From contig JAEURX010000038.1 in NCBI GenBank assembly GCA_016788885.1, forward strand, positions 1 to 64,000: DNA of 64,000 nt, in the 5' to 3' direction. The translations under genes were made by a program, and so were the position numbers. The notes beneath the pieces are model-generated. The model worked only from the letters and a program-made list of their open reading frames with translations. It did no database searches and was not told the DNA's origin. This document shows positions 7,660 to 17,008 of this stretch, piece by piece (position 1 is the first letter of the stretch; each line of letters opens with the position of its first letter). Origin of the DNA: Nitrospira sp. (lineage in GTDB: Bacteria; Nitrospirota; Nitrospiria; Nitrospirales; Nitrospiraceae).

Positions 7660-10278
7660 CTATCGGCCAACCACCGCAATGCCTGCCGCCGTCAGAGCAA
7701 GACTGCCGATAATACTGGCCACCGTCTGCCACAACGCGAGCTGAGGGGGGCGCGCCTCGATTTTTTGCGGGACCACAATGGTATCTCCCGGGCGCATTTC
7801 CTTTGCCGAGAGATAGGAGGAGTCCGTCGTCCCATTTGCCCGCATGACGTACATCTCACGCTTATTGGCATCTTCGGTGACACCACCGGCCTGGCGTAAA
7901 TAGTCGTTCAGATCCAAGCCTGGCCGATAGACCACAGACGTTGGGTTCTTGACGGAGCCAATGATCCCGACCGTTTGGGGCGGCGTCGGAATCGAAATTC
8001 GGTCTCGCGACTCTAAAATGATATCGTCCTCGGTGCCTTCCAGACGTTCGATCGAATCCAAACTCACAATGACACGACCCAACTCGATGCGTGATGCGGT
8101 CGCCTCCAGTTGCTGGAGACGTAAGGCCAGCACCTGCTGCTCCGCCATAGCCCCACTTGCACCTGCCATGACGTTCAACCCAGCCGTGCCGGCAGCGATT
8201 CCGGCTGATTGCGCCGTTAATCGCTGGCGTTCCGCGGCGATAAACCGATCCAGCTCGGCCTGCTGCTTCACTTTGACGGACTCCCGCACGAGGACGATAC
8301 CGCTTGGAAACGCATTAGGCGTGAAGCCGCCTGATCGTTTCAACACCGAGCTCAACCGCTCGCCGATCTCAATGGTGAAGTATCCCGCTCGCCGAACCTC
8401 CCCTTCCACCAACACTAGAGCCGGGGCTCGCATTTGACTCGATATCACAACCTGGTCCAGCCGACTCAACGCAACATTGTCTGAATCGCGGCCATCAAAA
8501 ACCGCTTTGGGACTGAATGGAATCACCTTCGTCAGATACGTGGCCGGATCGGTCCGAACGATCTCGGCGCGATCGGCATACGCGTCGACTGTGAGCTGTT
8601 CGGGAGTCAGGATATCTTTCACACGCATTCCGGATCGAAACTCATAGGGCCCAGGACTTTTCACCGCACCGACAAGACTCACTACGTTCACCACTTGAGT
8701 AGGCAAAGTCGCGATTCGGATATAATCGCCGTCCAGTAGGATCGGATCTCCGCCCTCCACACCTACACGACTTTTCTCCTGCCCCTGCGAGGCGAAGGCC
8801 CGCACAAGATCCACATCGATCATATTCCGTTCCTGCAACGCCGGATCCTGGCGGAACAGGTGACAGCGTTGGCGATCTGACAAGGGCGTGAGCCCCCCGG
8901 CCAATGTCAACAATTCCGTCAACCGAGTCCCGGGTTTGAGTTCATAAATCGCCGGCCGCTTAACCGACCCGCTAATGGCAACGACCGGCCCAAGCGGCGG
9001 AACCAGCACGACATCGCCAGCTTGAAGCCGGTTGTCCTGCCGCCGGTCTCCTTGAAGCAAGAATTCATATAAGTCCAACTGTCCAATCGTTTTCCCATCC
9101 CGCATAATCCTGACCTGTCGGAGAGAACCAGACCGAGACGGTCCGCAGGCCGCATAAATCGCGTTCGATGCGGTGGCCAACGCGCTCAGCTCATAGGCTC
9201 CTGGTCGTGCCACTTCGCCGACCACATACACCTTCATGGTCCTGATGCGGGCCATCGACACATGCAATTCAAAACGCTTCAAGAGCATGCTCAGGCGAGC
9301 GTGAATGGTACGCTCGGCCTGCGAAAACGTCTGGCCGCCAACCGGAATGGCACCCACCTGCGGAATTATCACCATTCCGTCTCGTTCGACCGGTGCAATG
9401 TAGCTACGATTGAAATTTTGATCCGGGACATTCCAGATGTGGATGGCCAGCGAATCCTGGGGGCCGATCACATAGTCAGGCCCAACCGGCACATCTTGAA
9501 GCGACGTGAACCCGCCCGCATGGGCGTCGAAAAAATCATAGCCGAACTGTTTTAAGCGGCTCTTCACCCCCTGCAACACCGAAAATTGTGCAAAGGCTTC
9601 TTCCACAGAAAAGTCCTGATGCCGTAGCAACTCGGCAGTAAAGGGCTTTTGCTCCACCTGCTGTTTCGCTTGGCTAAGCTGATTCTGGGCTTGCCCCTGC
9701 ATGCCACCCACAGCCCCCTGCACTGCCGATTGCAGCCCCTGTAGCTGGGAGACGCCCTTTTTTTCCCGCTCGACCTGACTCTGTAACTCCAAACCACGTT
9801 TTTCTTTTTCGGCCTGCAGCCGTTCTAGTTGCCGATCACGCTCTTCCTCTTCCTGTCGCATGCGTTGTTCAACCGAGGTCGGAAGGAGACTATTCGCCGC
9901 CATGGGCCAGTAATCGTTCAGGTTTGGCACCGTGTTTTCTGGCGACAAGTCGGGAGCCGTCGGGATCGGGCACGGGGCATGTTGAGGGACAATGGGCTGG
10001 GTCGCCGTGGGATTCGTGAGAATGGCTTGACCCGGAGGGGTCGTCGATAATCCATAATTTCCAAACGGAAGGAAGGGGGACATTTGGCTGCTGATTGACG
10101 GGCTAACAGACGTACCGGAGGGAGCGGACGGAATCACGGGATTCGTGAGCGTCTGCGCGAGCAATGACGGTGGCAGGATCATACCCCCAACCAGCAACCA
10201 GATCACCGCCCTCATCCACCGGCCTGTGAGTTGCCCGCTACGAACACGGGGCACACGCCATTGCATTGAAAGAGGCAT
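7660..10278 (-). CDS. large Wza-like polysaccharide export protein with multiple SLBB domains (872 aa)
   Basis: This is a predicted periplasmic/outer-membrane exporter. The signal peptide is at about 24-41. A Pro/Thr-rich stretch to about 130 is followed by a Glu/Arg/Gln-rich coiled coil (about 137-210). A polysaccharide biosynthesis/export domain (PDYVIGPQDSLAIHIWNVPDQN) comes next, then several SLBB domains recognised by repeated openings such as VYVVGEVARPGAYEL, VAISGSVKRPAIYEL, VSLVGAVKSPGPYEF, VLVEGEVRRAGYFTI and VGIIGSVKNPTSVVY. It is more than twice the size of E. coli Wza (about 380 residues). The C-terminus is hydrophobic (SIIGSLALTAAGIAVVG). It belongs to the exopolysaccharide operon, next to the Wzz-like gene. 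Confidence 0.85.
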   Translation of the reverse strand: MPLSMQWRVPRVRSGQLTGRWMRAVIWLLVGGMILPPSLLAQTLTNPVIPSAPSGTSVSPSISSQMSPFLPFGNYGLSTTPPGQAILTNPTATQPIVPQHAPCPIPTAPDLSPENTVPNLNDYWPMAANSLLPTSVEQRMRQEEEERDRQLERLQAEKEKRGLELQSQVEREKKGVSQLQGLQSAVQGAVGGMQGQAQNQLSQAKQQVEQKPFTAELLRHQDFSVEEAFAQFSVLQGVKSRLKQFGYDFFDAHAGGFTSLQDVPVGPDYVIGPQDSLAIHIWNVPDQNFNRSYIAPVERDGMVIIPQVGAIPVGGQTFSQAERTIHARLSMLLKRFELHVSMARIRTMKVYVVGEVARPGAYELSALATASNAIYAACGPSRSGSLRQVRIMRDGKTIGQLDLYEFLLQGDRRQDNRLQAGDVVLVPPLGPVVAISGSVKRPAIYELKPGTRLTELLTLAGGLTPLSDRQRCHLFRQDPALQERNMIDVDLVRAFASQGQEKSRVGVEGGDPILLDGDYIRIATLPTQVVNVVSLVGAVKSPGPYEFRSGMRVKDILTPEQLTVDAYADRAEIVRTDPATYLTKVIPFSPKAVFDGRDSDNVALSRLDQVVISSQMRAPALVLVEGEVRRAGYFTIEIGERLSSVLKRSGGFTPNAFPSGIVLVRESVKVKQQAELDRFIAAERQRLTAQSAGIAAGTAGLNVMAGASGAMAEQQVLALRLQQLEATASRIELGRVIVSLDSIERLEGTEDDIILESRDRISIPTPPQTVGIIGSVKNPTSVVYRPGLDLNDYLRQAGGVTEDANKREMYVMRANGTTDSSYLSAKEMRPGDTIVVPQKIEARPPQLALWQTVASIIGSLALTAAGIAVVGR

Positions 10279-10367
10279 ACCGTTCTCAGAATCCCGCCTG
10301 TGGATAACGACTGTAGGTTCTAATCCAAATTCATCGGCTCAGTCAATCGAGCTCGGAATCAGACCAG

Positions 10368-12002
10368 TCAGAATTGCACCGCCACGGCTGTCCAGAGGAG
10401 ATGATTTTTCGCCGTCACACCGGCGGCAAAGGTTTCAGCAAAGGGTGTGAGGGCCGACACCTGACCGGGGTTAGTCAGGCGCTGATAGGTGTACCCCCCC
10501 ATGACCTGAACGTCTTTGGAACACCACCAGGTCAGATCGACGGCAACTTCACGCTTTTTCTCATGAACCGGCTGTCCCCGCTCCCGCTCCTGCAGATTGA
10601 AGTTTGCGCCCAATTGCAGGGTATCGGTCAGATACCGGGTGCTGCGCACAAAAAAGTCGGTCCCGTCGGTACCCATGTGATGTCCCAACGGAAATCCCCG
10701 GTAGCGCATGCCGCTGGTATAGGTCCCGTTGTTGTACCAGACCTGGCCCAATTCCGGATGGCGGCGCCGGCCGTAATCCGTATCGGCATATTCGATGCGC
10801 AGGTCCATGGTGTCGCCCTGAAAGACCTGCGGAATATAGAGACCGCCCAAAAACGCCGCCCGGCTCGGAATCGGTAGCTGCGACCACTTGTCTTCCGTGC
10901 CGATCTCTCCATACAGTTGAAGCCCCGCAGGGAAGGGAATCACGTAGGGCACCGAGGGAAGCCTGAGCCGGAAATCGGCCATGCCCTGCTCGTTGACGTC
11001 CTTGTCGGCTCCCTGATTGGCCGGATGGATATAGGTATCCACCACCGTCTCCGGGAAGGATTGATCCCGTCCGCGACCGCCGAACTGGGTCAAGCGCGTC
11101 AAGCCGAATTCCAACCAAGTGGTGGGCTGATAACTGATGCGCAATCCGAACACTCGGGCGCGTGAAAAATCTCGGTTACGCTCCAACTGCGCGAGAAACG
11201 CATTGACCTTCCAGTCCCCCAGCCCACTGAGCGGTCCCGGCAATTGAAACGGCCGTTCCGTGCCCAACTTGATCATGTCCATTGGAAACGCATGGTCGGT
11301 CAGCAACAATGACCCATGATAGCCCTGCCCCCACCATTGCGTTCCTCGTCCGACCTCCAGCGCAATGTTCGCGTAACTTAACTTGAGGCTGAATTCGCGC
11401 AGATAGAAGTTGTCGGCATTGTTCGTGGCCCCAATGCCCAGCAGGTGGCGATTGCTGATAAATTTCGGCTGGATCATCAGGGCTGCCCATTCGTTGAGCT
11501 CCGCCCAAGCGCGCACATCGGTTTGATTCTGCACACCATTGACAGAATATTCCCCGCCCCGGTTTTCACGGAACCGTACGGTTTGTCCACCGCCGATGGA
11601 CGACGCATCAACCTCCGATGTGACACGGGCGCCGACGCGCAGCGGCCCGGTTTTATCATCAGGACGCGCCCGAATGGTGCCGAGGCGAATGAGTTCCGGA
11701 CGGAACTCCGCGAGCAATCGTTCCAACAGCGGCTCGGCAATGGCCTCGCGACCGTCGATGTCGATCTCATCGGCACGAACCCGTTCGATGGCCCGCGCGA
11801 CATACTGCGCCGCCTGCAGACGGCTGAATGGCTTAGCCCCAATCAATGCACGATCAATCACGCCCAGAGCACTCAGGCGTTCGATCGCGTCATACGACCA
11901 ATGATGGAGCGGCACGTTCGATGTCGCGTGACCAATCCCCTCGTACGCGAGCACGAAGAGGAACATGACCGGCACAACGCGAACCAAGAGCCGACGGACC
12001 AA
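10368..12002 (-). CDS. Wzi-family capsule-assembly outer-membrane protein with SLH-like N-terminus (544 aa)
   Basis: The protein combines an N-terminal segment like an S-layer-homology unit (HHWSYDAIERLSALGVID, about 30-85) with a long beta-barrel region resembling the capsule assembly protein Wzi. Examples are GRGTQWWGQGYHGSLLLTDHAFP and LEFGLTRLTQFGGRG. It ends in a membrane-strand signature with terminal Phe (LLWTAVAVQF). Wzi-type proteins retain or organise surface polysaccharide at the outer membrane. I chose a TTG start at 12002 because GGGAGG lies 7 bases upstream and a clean signal peptide then begins (VRRLLVRVVPVMFLFVLAYEGIGHA). Starts further upstream would add an unlikely soluble extension. 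Confidence 0.8.
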   Translation of the reverse strand: MVRRLLVRVVPVMFLFVLAYEGIGHATSNVPLHHWSYDAIERLSALGVIDRALIGAKPFSRLQAAQYVARAIERVRADEIDIDGREAIAEPLLERLLAEFRPELIRLGTIRARPDDKTGPLRVGARVTSEVDASSIGGGQTVRFRENRGGEYSVNGVQNQTDVRAWAELNEWAALMIQPKFISNRHLLGIGATNNADNFYLREFSLKLSYANIALEVGRGTQWWGQGYHGSLLLTDHAFPMDMIKLGTERPFQLPGPLSGLGDWKVNAFLAQLERNRDFSRARVFGLRISYQPTTWLEFGLTRLTQFGGRGRDQSFPETVVDTYIHPANQGADKDVNEQGMADFRLRLPSVPYVIPFPAGLQLYGEIGTEDKWSQLPIPSRAAFLGGLYIPQVFQGDTMDLRIEYADTDYGRRRHPELGQVWYNNGTYTSGMRYRGFPLGHHMGTDGTDFFVRSTRYLTDTLQLGANFNLQERERGQPVHEKKREVAVDLTWWCSKDVQVMGGYTYQRLTNPGQVSALTPFAETFAAGVTAKNHLLWTAVAVQF

Positions 12003-12085
12003 CCCGATTCCTCCCACAGGACAAAGGCGTGATTGTGGGAACGCGGAGGGGAACAAGTCAATCGCAGACAGGCACTAACATGTCA

Positions 12086-12673
12086 CTATGGAAGCCGACT
12101 GATCGTGCGAAGGAGAATGAGGAGATCACCAAGAAAAGAGGCATTTTGCACATATTCCCTGGCTACTCGAATCTTATCGGGCAGTATGTGTTGGATGTAA
12201 TACTCTTCCGGACGTGTTGCCTCCGCGAGGATTGCCTCTTCGTTTCGATATTTGAGTGAGGCAGGGTCCGTGATTCCCGGACGGACCTTCAATAACTCCT
12301 CATAGTCTTGGCGGAATTGCTCAACATAGCGGCGCACTTCAGGCCGTGGCCCGACCAGACTCATTTCCCCACGCAAAACGTTCAGCAATTGCGGCAGCTC
12401 ATCGAGTTTTGTCCGTCTCAGCCATCGCCCCACGACGGTCACCCGCGCGTCTCCGCTCACGGTGATTTCGCTGCCATCCAGCCCCACACCAGGGCGCATG
12501 GTGCGAAACTTGTACATTCGAAATGGGCGAAAGCTTCGGCCAATCCGCTCGTGGACAAACATCACCGGCCCTGCCGATTCCAGCTTAATCAATAGTGCGG
12601 TAAGTGCGAACAGCGGCAACAGAAGGACGATTCCCGCTAGAGCAAGTGTCACATCCACACAACGCTTGATCAC
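12086..12673 (-). CDS. polyprenyl-phosphate sugar-1-phosphate transferase (monotopic PGT)
   Basis: This is the priming enzyme that transfers a sugar-1-phosphate from a nucleotide sugar to undecaprenyl phosphate. At 195 residues it is the minimal PglC-like form, lacking the extra N-terminal membrane region of WbaP. The re-entrant hydrophobic helix is at about 5-30 (CVDVTLALAGIVLLLPLFALTALLI). Catalytic motifs are present: YKFRTM, the Asp-Glu pair in TKLDELPQLLNVL, and SLVGPRPE. It starts at a GTG whose last base overlaps the stop of the aminotransferase gene (GTGA), indicating translational coupling. The sugar is unknown; the neighbouring aminotransferase suggests an amino sugar. Confidence 0.9.
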   Translation of the reverse strand: MIKRCVDVTLALAGIVLLLPLFALTALLIKLESAGPVMFVHERIGRSFRPFRMYKFRTMRPGVGLDGSEITVSGDARVTVVGRWLRRTKLDELPQLLNVLRGEMSLVGPRPEVRRYVEQFRQDYEELLKVRPGITDPASLKYRNEEAILAEATRPEEYYIQHILPDKIRVAREYVQNASFLGDLLILLRTISRLP

Positions 12674-13830
12674 CGACGATACTCGGCGACAATCGTGCGG
12701 ACTGACTCGATCACATGCTCTATATCGGTTTCGGTCATGCGCGGATAGATGGGGAGGGACATGATTCGCTCGAAAACGCTGCTGGCAATGGGGAAGTCAT
12801 CGGGTGTGAAACCATATCTGGTGCGGTAGTAGGGATGAAGATGTAACGGGATAAAATGTACCGACGCCCCAACTCCATACTTTTTCAGCGCCTGAATAAA
12901 ATCATTACGGGTGATTCGGAGTCGATTCAGCTCCAATTGTATGACATACAAATGCCATGAATGCTCTGCCTCCGCCCCTGCGCTCGGAAGGCGGAGTTCT
13001 GGCAGATCGGCAAATCCACACTCATACGCGGCCGCGATCCTGCGCCTTGCTTCGAGCAATCGCTGACACTTACGTAGCTGTTCGATTCCGATCGCAGCCG
13101 CAATATCGGTCAAATTGTACTTGTACCCCGGTGCTCCGATTTCGTAGTACCACGACCCCGAATCGGAATATCGTTTCCACGCGTCTTTGGTAATGCCATG
13201 CAACGTCATCCGGCGCATCCGCTCAGCCCAGGCCTGATTATTGGTGGTTGCCATCCCCCCCTCACCGGTCGTCAGCGTTTTTGTCGCGTAAAATGAGAAG
13301 CAGGTGATGTCTCCCACAGATCCGATCGGCTGGCCGCGATACGATGATGGAAATGCGTGTGCCGCATCTTCCACGACTGCCAATCCGTGACTGCTCGCAG
13401 CCGCGAGAATGCCTTGCATATCGCAGGGCAGCCCCGCGATATGCACTGGGATCACGGCCTTCGTTCGCCGGGTGATTTTTCCAGAAAGAGCCGCGACGTC
13501 AAGGTTCAAGGTGAATGGGTCGCAATCAAGCAGAACAGGCGTGGCCTTAAAGTACGCGACGACCTCCGCCGTGGCGGCAAAGGTCATGGTCGGAATGAGA
13601 ACCTCATCGCCCTCCTCAATCCCCAGGGCTTCTAACGCCACATGCAACGCCGCAGTGCATGAATTCGTTGCCACAGCATGCTCGGCCCCGACCTGCGCCG
13701 CAAAACTCTCTTCAAACTGCTGTACCTTTGGCCCTGTCGTCAACCAACCCGACTCAAGCACCTTCATCACAGCGGACATTTCTTCTGCTCCGATGTCAGG
13801 AACATGAAATGGAACTTGATGGTCACTCAT
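12670..13830 (-). CDS. DegT/DnrJ/EryC1/StrS-family sugar aminotransferase
   Basis: This PLP-dependent aminotransferase of about 386 residues acts on keto-sugars bound to a nucleotide. The PLP lysine is in FYATKTLTTGEGG, and the fold is marked by AVATNSCTAALHVALEALGI (cofactor phosphate) and VVEDAAHAF. It overlaps the priming transferase gene by 4 bases and the methyltransferase gene by 8 bases, so all three are made from one message. It probably produces the amino sugar used as the first residue of the repeat unit. The substrate cannot be read from the sequence. Confidence 0.9.
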   Translation of the reverse strand: MSDHQVPFHVPDIGAEEMSAVMKVLESGWLTTGPKVQQFEESFAAQVGAEHAVATNSCTAALHVALEALGIEEGDEVLIPTMTFAATAEVVAYFKATPVLLDCDPFTLNLDVAALSGKITRRTKAVIPVHIAGLPCDMQGILAAASSHGLAVVEDAAHAFPSSYRGQPIGSVGDITCFSFYATKTLTTGEGGMATTNNQAWAERMRRMTLHGITKDAWKRYSDSGSWYYEIGAPGYKYNLTDIAAAIGIEQLRKCQRLLEARRRIAAAYECGFADLPELRLPSAGAEAEHSWHLYVIQLELNRLRITRNDFIQALKKYGVGASVHFIPLHLHPYYRTRYGFTPDDFPIASSVFERIMSLPIYPRMTETDIEHVIESVRTIVAEYRR

Positions 13831-14581
13831 GATGTAGTGGCTTTCGAATAGTGCCGAGATAATGGGTACATAGGAACGGGATCACACTGAGAAGTTGACA
13901 GGCCCACCAGGAGATCGGGGCAACAAACCGAGCGATCGGAGGGGCGAGCGTGAGGCGATGCAGTTCGACGGTACATCCTTCGAACAGCTCTTGAATTTCA
14001 CGCCGAGAAACGCCGCGTACATCGACATTCCACGGATTATTGACAAAAAAGTCGTACCACAGAATTAAGCCGGTGGGCTTCAGGACTCTCAGCATTTCCT
14101 GAGCAAGTCGCTTCCGAACCTCCTCGCTCAGGATGGACGTAAACACAGTGGATTGAATGATAAGGTCGAAACTTTCATCGGGAATCTGGAGCACAGTGGC
14201 ATTTCGGCACTGAACAGTCACCCCTACAGGACTCAGACATCGAGCGTTCGCGACTCGCGACGCTAGCAAATCCACTCCGGTGATCGAGCCGGGGTTGGCG
14301 CCCCATCGGATGAGGTCTCGAATCCAAAATCCGTCGCCGCATCCGACATCAAGAATTTGAACCCCGCTAAGTGACGACCAGCCTGCCTGCGCGAGGATCG
14401 ATAGCGTCCGACGTTCTCGTTCCTGCAGCATGAACAAATTGCCCTGATTGAAGAGGGAGAACTGTCCAAGGCAAGAACCACGCTCACGGCGTGCATAGGC
14501 CTCACGAATTCGAGTTTCTTCTAGGTCCGATCTCACCGGACCGGTCGCGGAGGATTTATCTGAAAATTCCACGCTCATCAT
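13823..14581 (-). CDS. class I SAM-dependent methyltransferase
   Basis: The protein has 252 residues with a Rossmann methyltransferase core. Motif I is VQILDVGCGDGFWI and motif II is ITGVDLLASRV. A later motif is FDLIIQSTVFTSIL, and VLKPTGLILWYDFFVNNP resembles motif III. A hydrophobic C-terminal part (FVAPISWWACQLLSVIPFL) could sit at the membrane. It starts with two ATG codons overlapping the stop of the GT2 gene. In a polysaccharide operon it most likely methylates a sugar or a lipid-linked intermediate; the substrate is not known. Confidence 0.8.
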   Translation of the reverse strand: MMSVEFSDKSSATGPVRSDLEETRIREAYARRERGSCLGQFSLFNQGNLFMLQERERRTLSILAQAGWSSLSGVQILDVGCGDGFWIRDLIRWGANPGSITGVDLLASRVANARCLSPVGVTVQCRNATVLQIPDESFDLIIQSTVFTSILSEEVRKRLAQEMLRVLKPTGLILWYDFFVNNPWNVDVRGVSRREIQELFEGCTVELHRLTLAPPIARFVAPISWWACQLLSVIPFLCTHYLGTIRKPLHHE

Positions 14582-15612
14582 CTGGACAGCGGAATGGAAT
14601 TCGCGTCGGTATCAGGCACCTTGCGACGAATCCAGAAATCGAATATCCCGCGAACATACCCCAGGCCGTAACTGACATGAAGAATCGGAAAAACCAGCAA
14701 CATCCATCCGGCACAGCGAAGGCCACTCGACAATCCTACCGCAAACGCGAAGACAAAATCTGCCAGCGCATAGCAGCCCACCAACAGCGCCAGAATGAAT
14801 CGGGAAGGTTGGAATACCGTCGATGCAGTGGAAAGACTAATGAGCAATGCTAAACATAGAAGGGGTACCAGTTGCCGCAGGGTGCAGACTCTGCCCACTT
14901 TCCACGCAACCAGTGGTTTAAAGTATCCATACTGGTAATACATTCTCCAGAGTTGCTGCAGGGATGAACGGGCATAGTAGTAGGAGACCACGTCAGGGAC
15001 CAACAGGACTCGACCCCCTCGAGAAATTAATCGATGGTTGAATTCATCATCCTGATTTCTGATGAGTTGTTCATCGAACAACCCGATTCGGGCGAACACG
15101 TCTTTCCTGTAACAGCCCCCGAATACCGTATCGACCAATCTCGGCGTGGAGGTTCCGATTCGGAAATATGACGTTCCCACACCGAAGGGGTGCGAGAGGC
15201 CGTAAGCAATCGCGTGCGCCACGGGGCTGTCATTGGCAGGCACGGTCATACACACCCCGCCGACATTGTCCGCCCCGCTCCGCCCCAACCATTCCACCAG
15301 GCCGGAAATATAGTCCCTCGGATAGAGACTATGTGCATCCATGCGCATGATGATGTCGCCGGTTGCCTCCGCGATGCCGATATTCAACCCGCACGGAGTG
15401 GTTCTCTCCACATTGTCCAGCAGGCGTATCATGGAATGCTCCGCAAGATACCGGGAAACAATTGACCTCGTCCCGTCCTGGCTCAGGCCGTCGACGACCA
15501 GAATTTCGAGGCGATCCCTGGGATACGTGCTCTCTAGAATGGATTCTAGGCTGGCTGCAATGAAAGGCGCTTCATTGAGGCAAGGCACAATGACAGATAC
15601 GATCGGAGGCAT
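14578..15612 (-). CDS. family 2 glycosyltransferase, membrane-anchored (ExoA-like)
   Basis: The GT-A domain begins at the N-terminus (IVSVIVPCLNEAPFIAASLESIL), with ILVVDGLSQDGT and the metal-binding DAHS (IMRMDAHSLYPRDY). A second acidic motif lies in the acceptor region (NQDDEFNHRL). Two or three hydrophobic segments at about 235-320 anchor it to the membrane. The layout matches succinoglycan ExoA-type transferases. I chose ATG 15612, directly before the domain, over the GTG at 15666, which would add an uncharacteristic leader. It adds one sugar to the lipid-linked repeat unit on the cytoplasmic side. Confidence 0.85.
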   Translation of the reverse strand: MPPIVSVIVPCLNEAPFIAASLESILESTYPRDRLEILVVDGLSQDGTRSIVSRYLAEHSMIRLLDNVERTTPCGLNIGIAEATGDIIMRMDAHSLYPRDYISGLVEWLGRSGADNVGGVCMTVPANDSPVAHAIAYGLSHPFGVGTSYFRIGTSTPRLVDTVFGGCYRKDVFARIGLFDEQLIRNQDDEFNHRLISRGGRVLLVPDVVSYYYARSSLQQLWRMYYQYGYFKPLVAWKVGRVCTLRQLVPLLCLALLISLSTASTVFQPSRFILALLVGCYALADFVFAFAVGLSSGLRCAGWMLLVFPILHVSYGLGYVRGIFDFWIRRKVPDTDANSIPLSR

Positions 15613-15690
15613 CTTCACAACCTGCCCCTTGATGGCTTCATCACATTGTGCAACGCGCGAACGCACAAGCAGGCACTCAGAAAGATTCGC

Positions 15691-17004
15691 TTAGACCTTT
15701 GCCACCTGTGGAGCATTACCCCGGCTCGACACTAAGTACAGCGCATACCCAAGCCCCATACTCATGGCCATCCCTTTCAAGCCAGGGATTCCGCTACGAA
15801 TACATAAGGGGTAGGCTGAAACAAGCCCCGCAAAAATGAATTGACCCGCCACGCTCACACACGCAAACTTGAACACTGCCCAGTGAAGTCCCCCTAGAAG
15901 TAGCGCTCCAACTACCGACGCCAACAACCCATAATTTATATAAAAGTCCGTCATCAGATTCATGCCCCATCCAGTGCGTGCGGGCAAACCAGCAGAAGCA
16001 GCAAAATGCTCATACGGTCCTTCATCGGGTCGATCTTCTGCGACGAACCTCGGCACAAGAATGCTCCCAAGATAGCTAAAGGAGCCGCCGGGATACGGCT
16101 CCACTCGATTTGCCATTGCAATATACTGGGAAAATACGGTCCTAGACTCGGCATTGACTATCACCTGTGCAGCCGCTTCACTCATAACCTCGGATAGCCC
16201 CATCGGCCCCTTCATTTCACGAAACACACCAATGGCACTAAGAGGGATGAGAAGTGCTAGCGCGAGGCATATCCCACGCCCGGCCCGGATTCTATGGAAG
16301 CTTGCTAGTGCCACTGCCGCAAGTCCGCCTTCAAGGAAAATGACCCTATCTCCCAGCGCCATCATGGACGTAACAAAGAGTGCCCCCCCAATGAGTATCA
16401 GCACCCAGAATATGTACGTCAGTCGCCCCGGTCGGACTTTTAAGGTCTCGCCCATGCCGACACCTGCAAAGAGGAGAATACAAAGGCACATCGAGGCGAT
16501 ACTCAGCATCAGCTTTAAAAGCCCACCGTAGGCACCCAACTGCTCAGCTGATTTAAAGACTAGGTATGCGGATTCCCCCTCATTCAAATAAGTGAGTACG
16601 ATCTCAACCCAGGGCATGATCCCAACAATAAAGCTCACAGTACCCAGAAGGAGCACCGGCCATCCACTCAAGAACACATCACCGCACTCAAGCTTTGGCA
16701 AAACATTCGGACGCAACAATAGGACTGCCCAGGCCATCAAATAGGTGTCAGCGAACACTAGGCTTACTAAGACCGCCGCCCAAAAATGTTGGTTGTATGA
16801 GATGAAGTAGGGAAACCCATCATACCAATACTCTCCGAGGGTCCACCCCAGAGCCTCGTGGAAGAAGACCACGACATATCCGTGCAATAGATAATTGTAA
16901 GACAATCCTAATAACAGGAAGACACCGAAAGATTTGGCCCTACAGAGCACATAGACATTGAGGAGGAGAAATAACAGAACCAGCACTACTGCAAGTGCTT
17001 CCAT
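15691..17004 (-). CDS. polytopic membrane protein, probable Wzy-type polymerase
   Basis: The 437-residue protein has about ten or more hydrophobic segments and a larger external loop at about 265-345 (FREMKGPMGLSEVM, then PYPGGSFSYLGSILVPRF), as seen in O-antigen/oligosaccharide repeat unit polymerases. No short catalytic motif is diagnostic in this family, so the call rests on topology and on location between glycosyltransferases and near flippase and Wzz genes. ATG 17004 is used because the TTG at 17019 would lie within the preceding gene. The polymerase would join repeat units on the periplasmic side. Confidence 0.7.
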   Translation of the reverse strand: MEALAVVLVLLFLLLNVYVLCRAKSFGVFLLLGLSYNYLLHGYVVVFFHEALGWTLGEYWYDGFPYFISYNQHFWAAVLVSLVFADTYLMAWAVLLLRPNVLPKLECGDVFLSGWPVLLLGTVSFIVGIMPWVEIVLTYLNEGESAYLVFKSAEQLGAYGGLLKLMLSIASMCLCILLFAGVGMGETLKVRPGRLTYIFWVLILIGGALFVTSMMALGDRVIFLEGGLAAVALASFHRIRAGRGICLALALLIPLSAIGVFREMKGPMGLSEVMSEAAAQVIVNAESRTVFSQYIAMANRVEPYPGGSFSYLGSILVPRFVAEDRPDEGPYEHFAASAGLPARTGWGMNLMTDFYINYGLLASVVGALLLGGLHWAVFKFACVSVAGQFIFAGLVSAYPLCIRSGIPGLKGMAMSMGLGYALYLVSSRGNAPQVAKV

Positions 17005-17008
17005 TAGC

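Noticed and set aside
10561-11118. 185-codon minus-strand frame inside the Wzi-like gene
   Set aside because: It overlaps the Wzi-like protein in another frame; that gene shows a coherent barrel and signal peptide.
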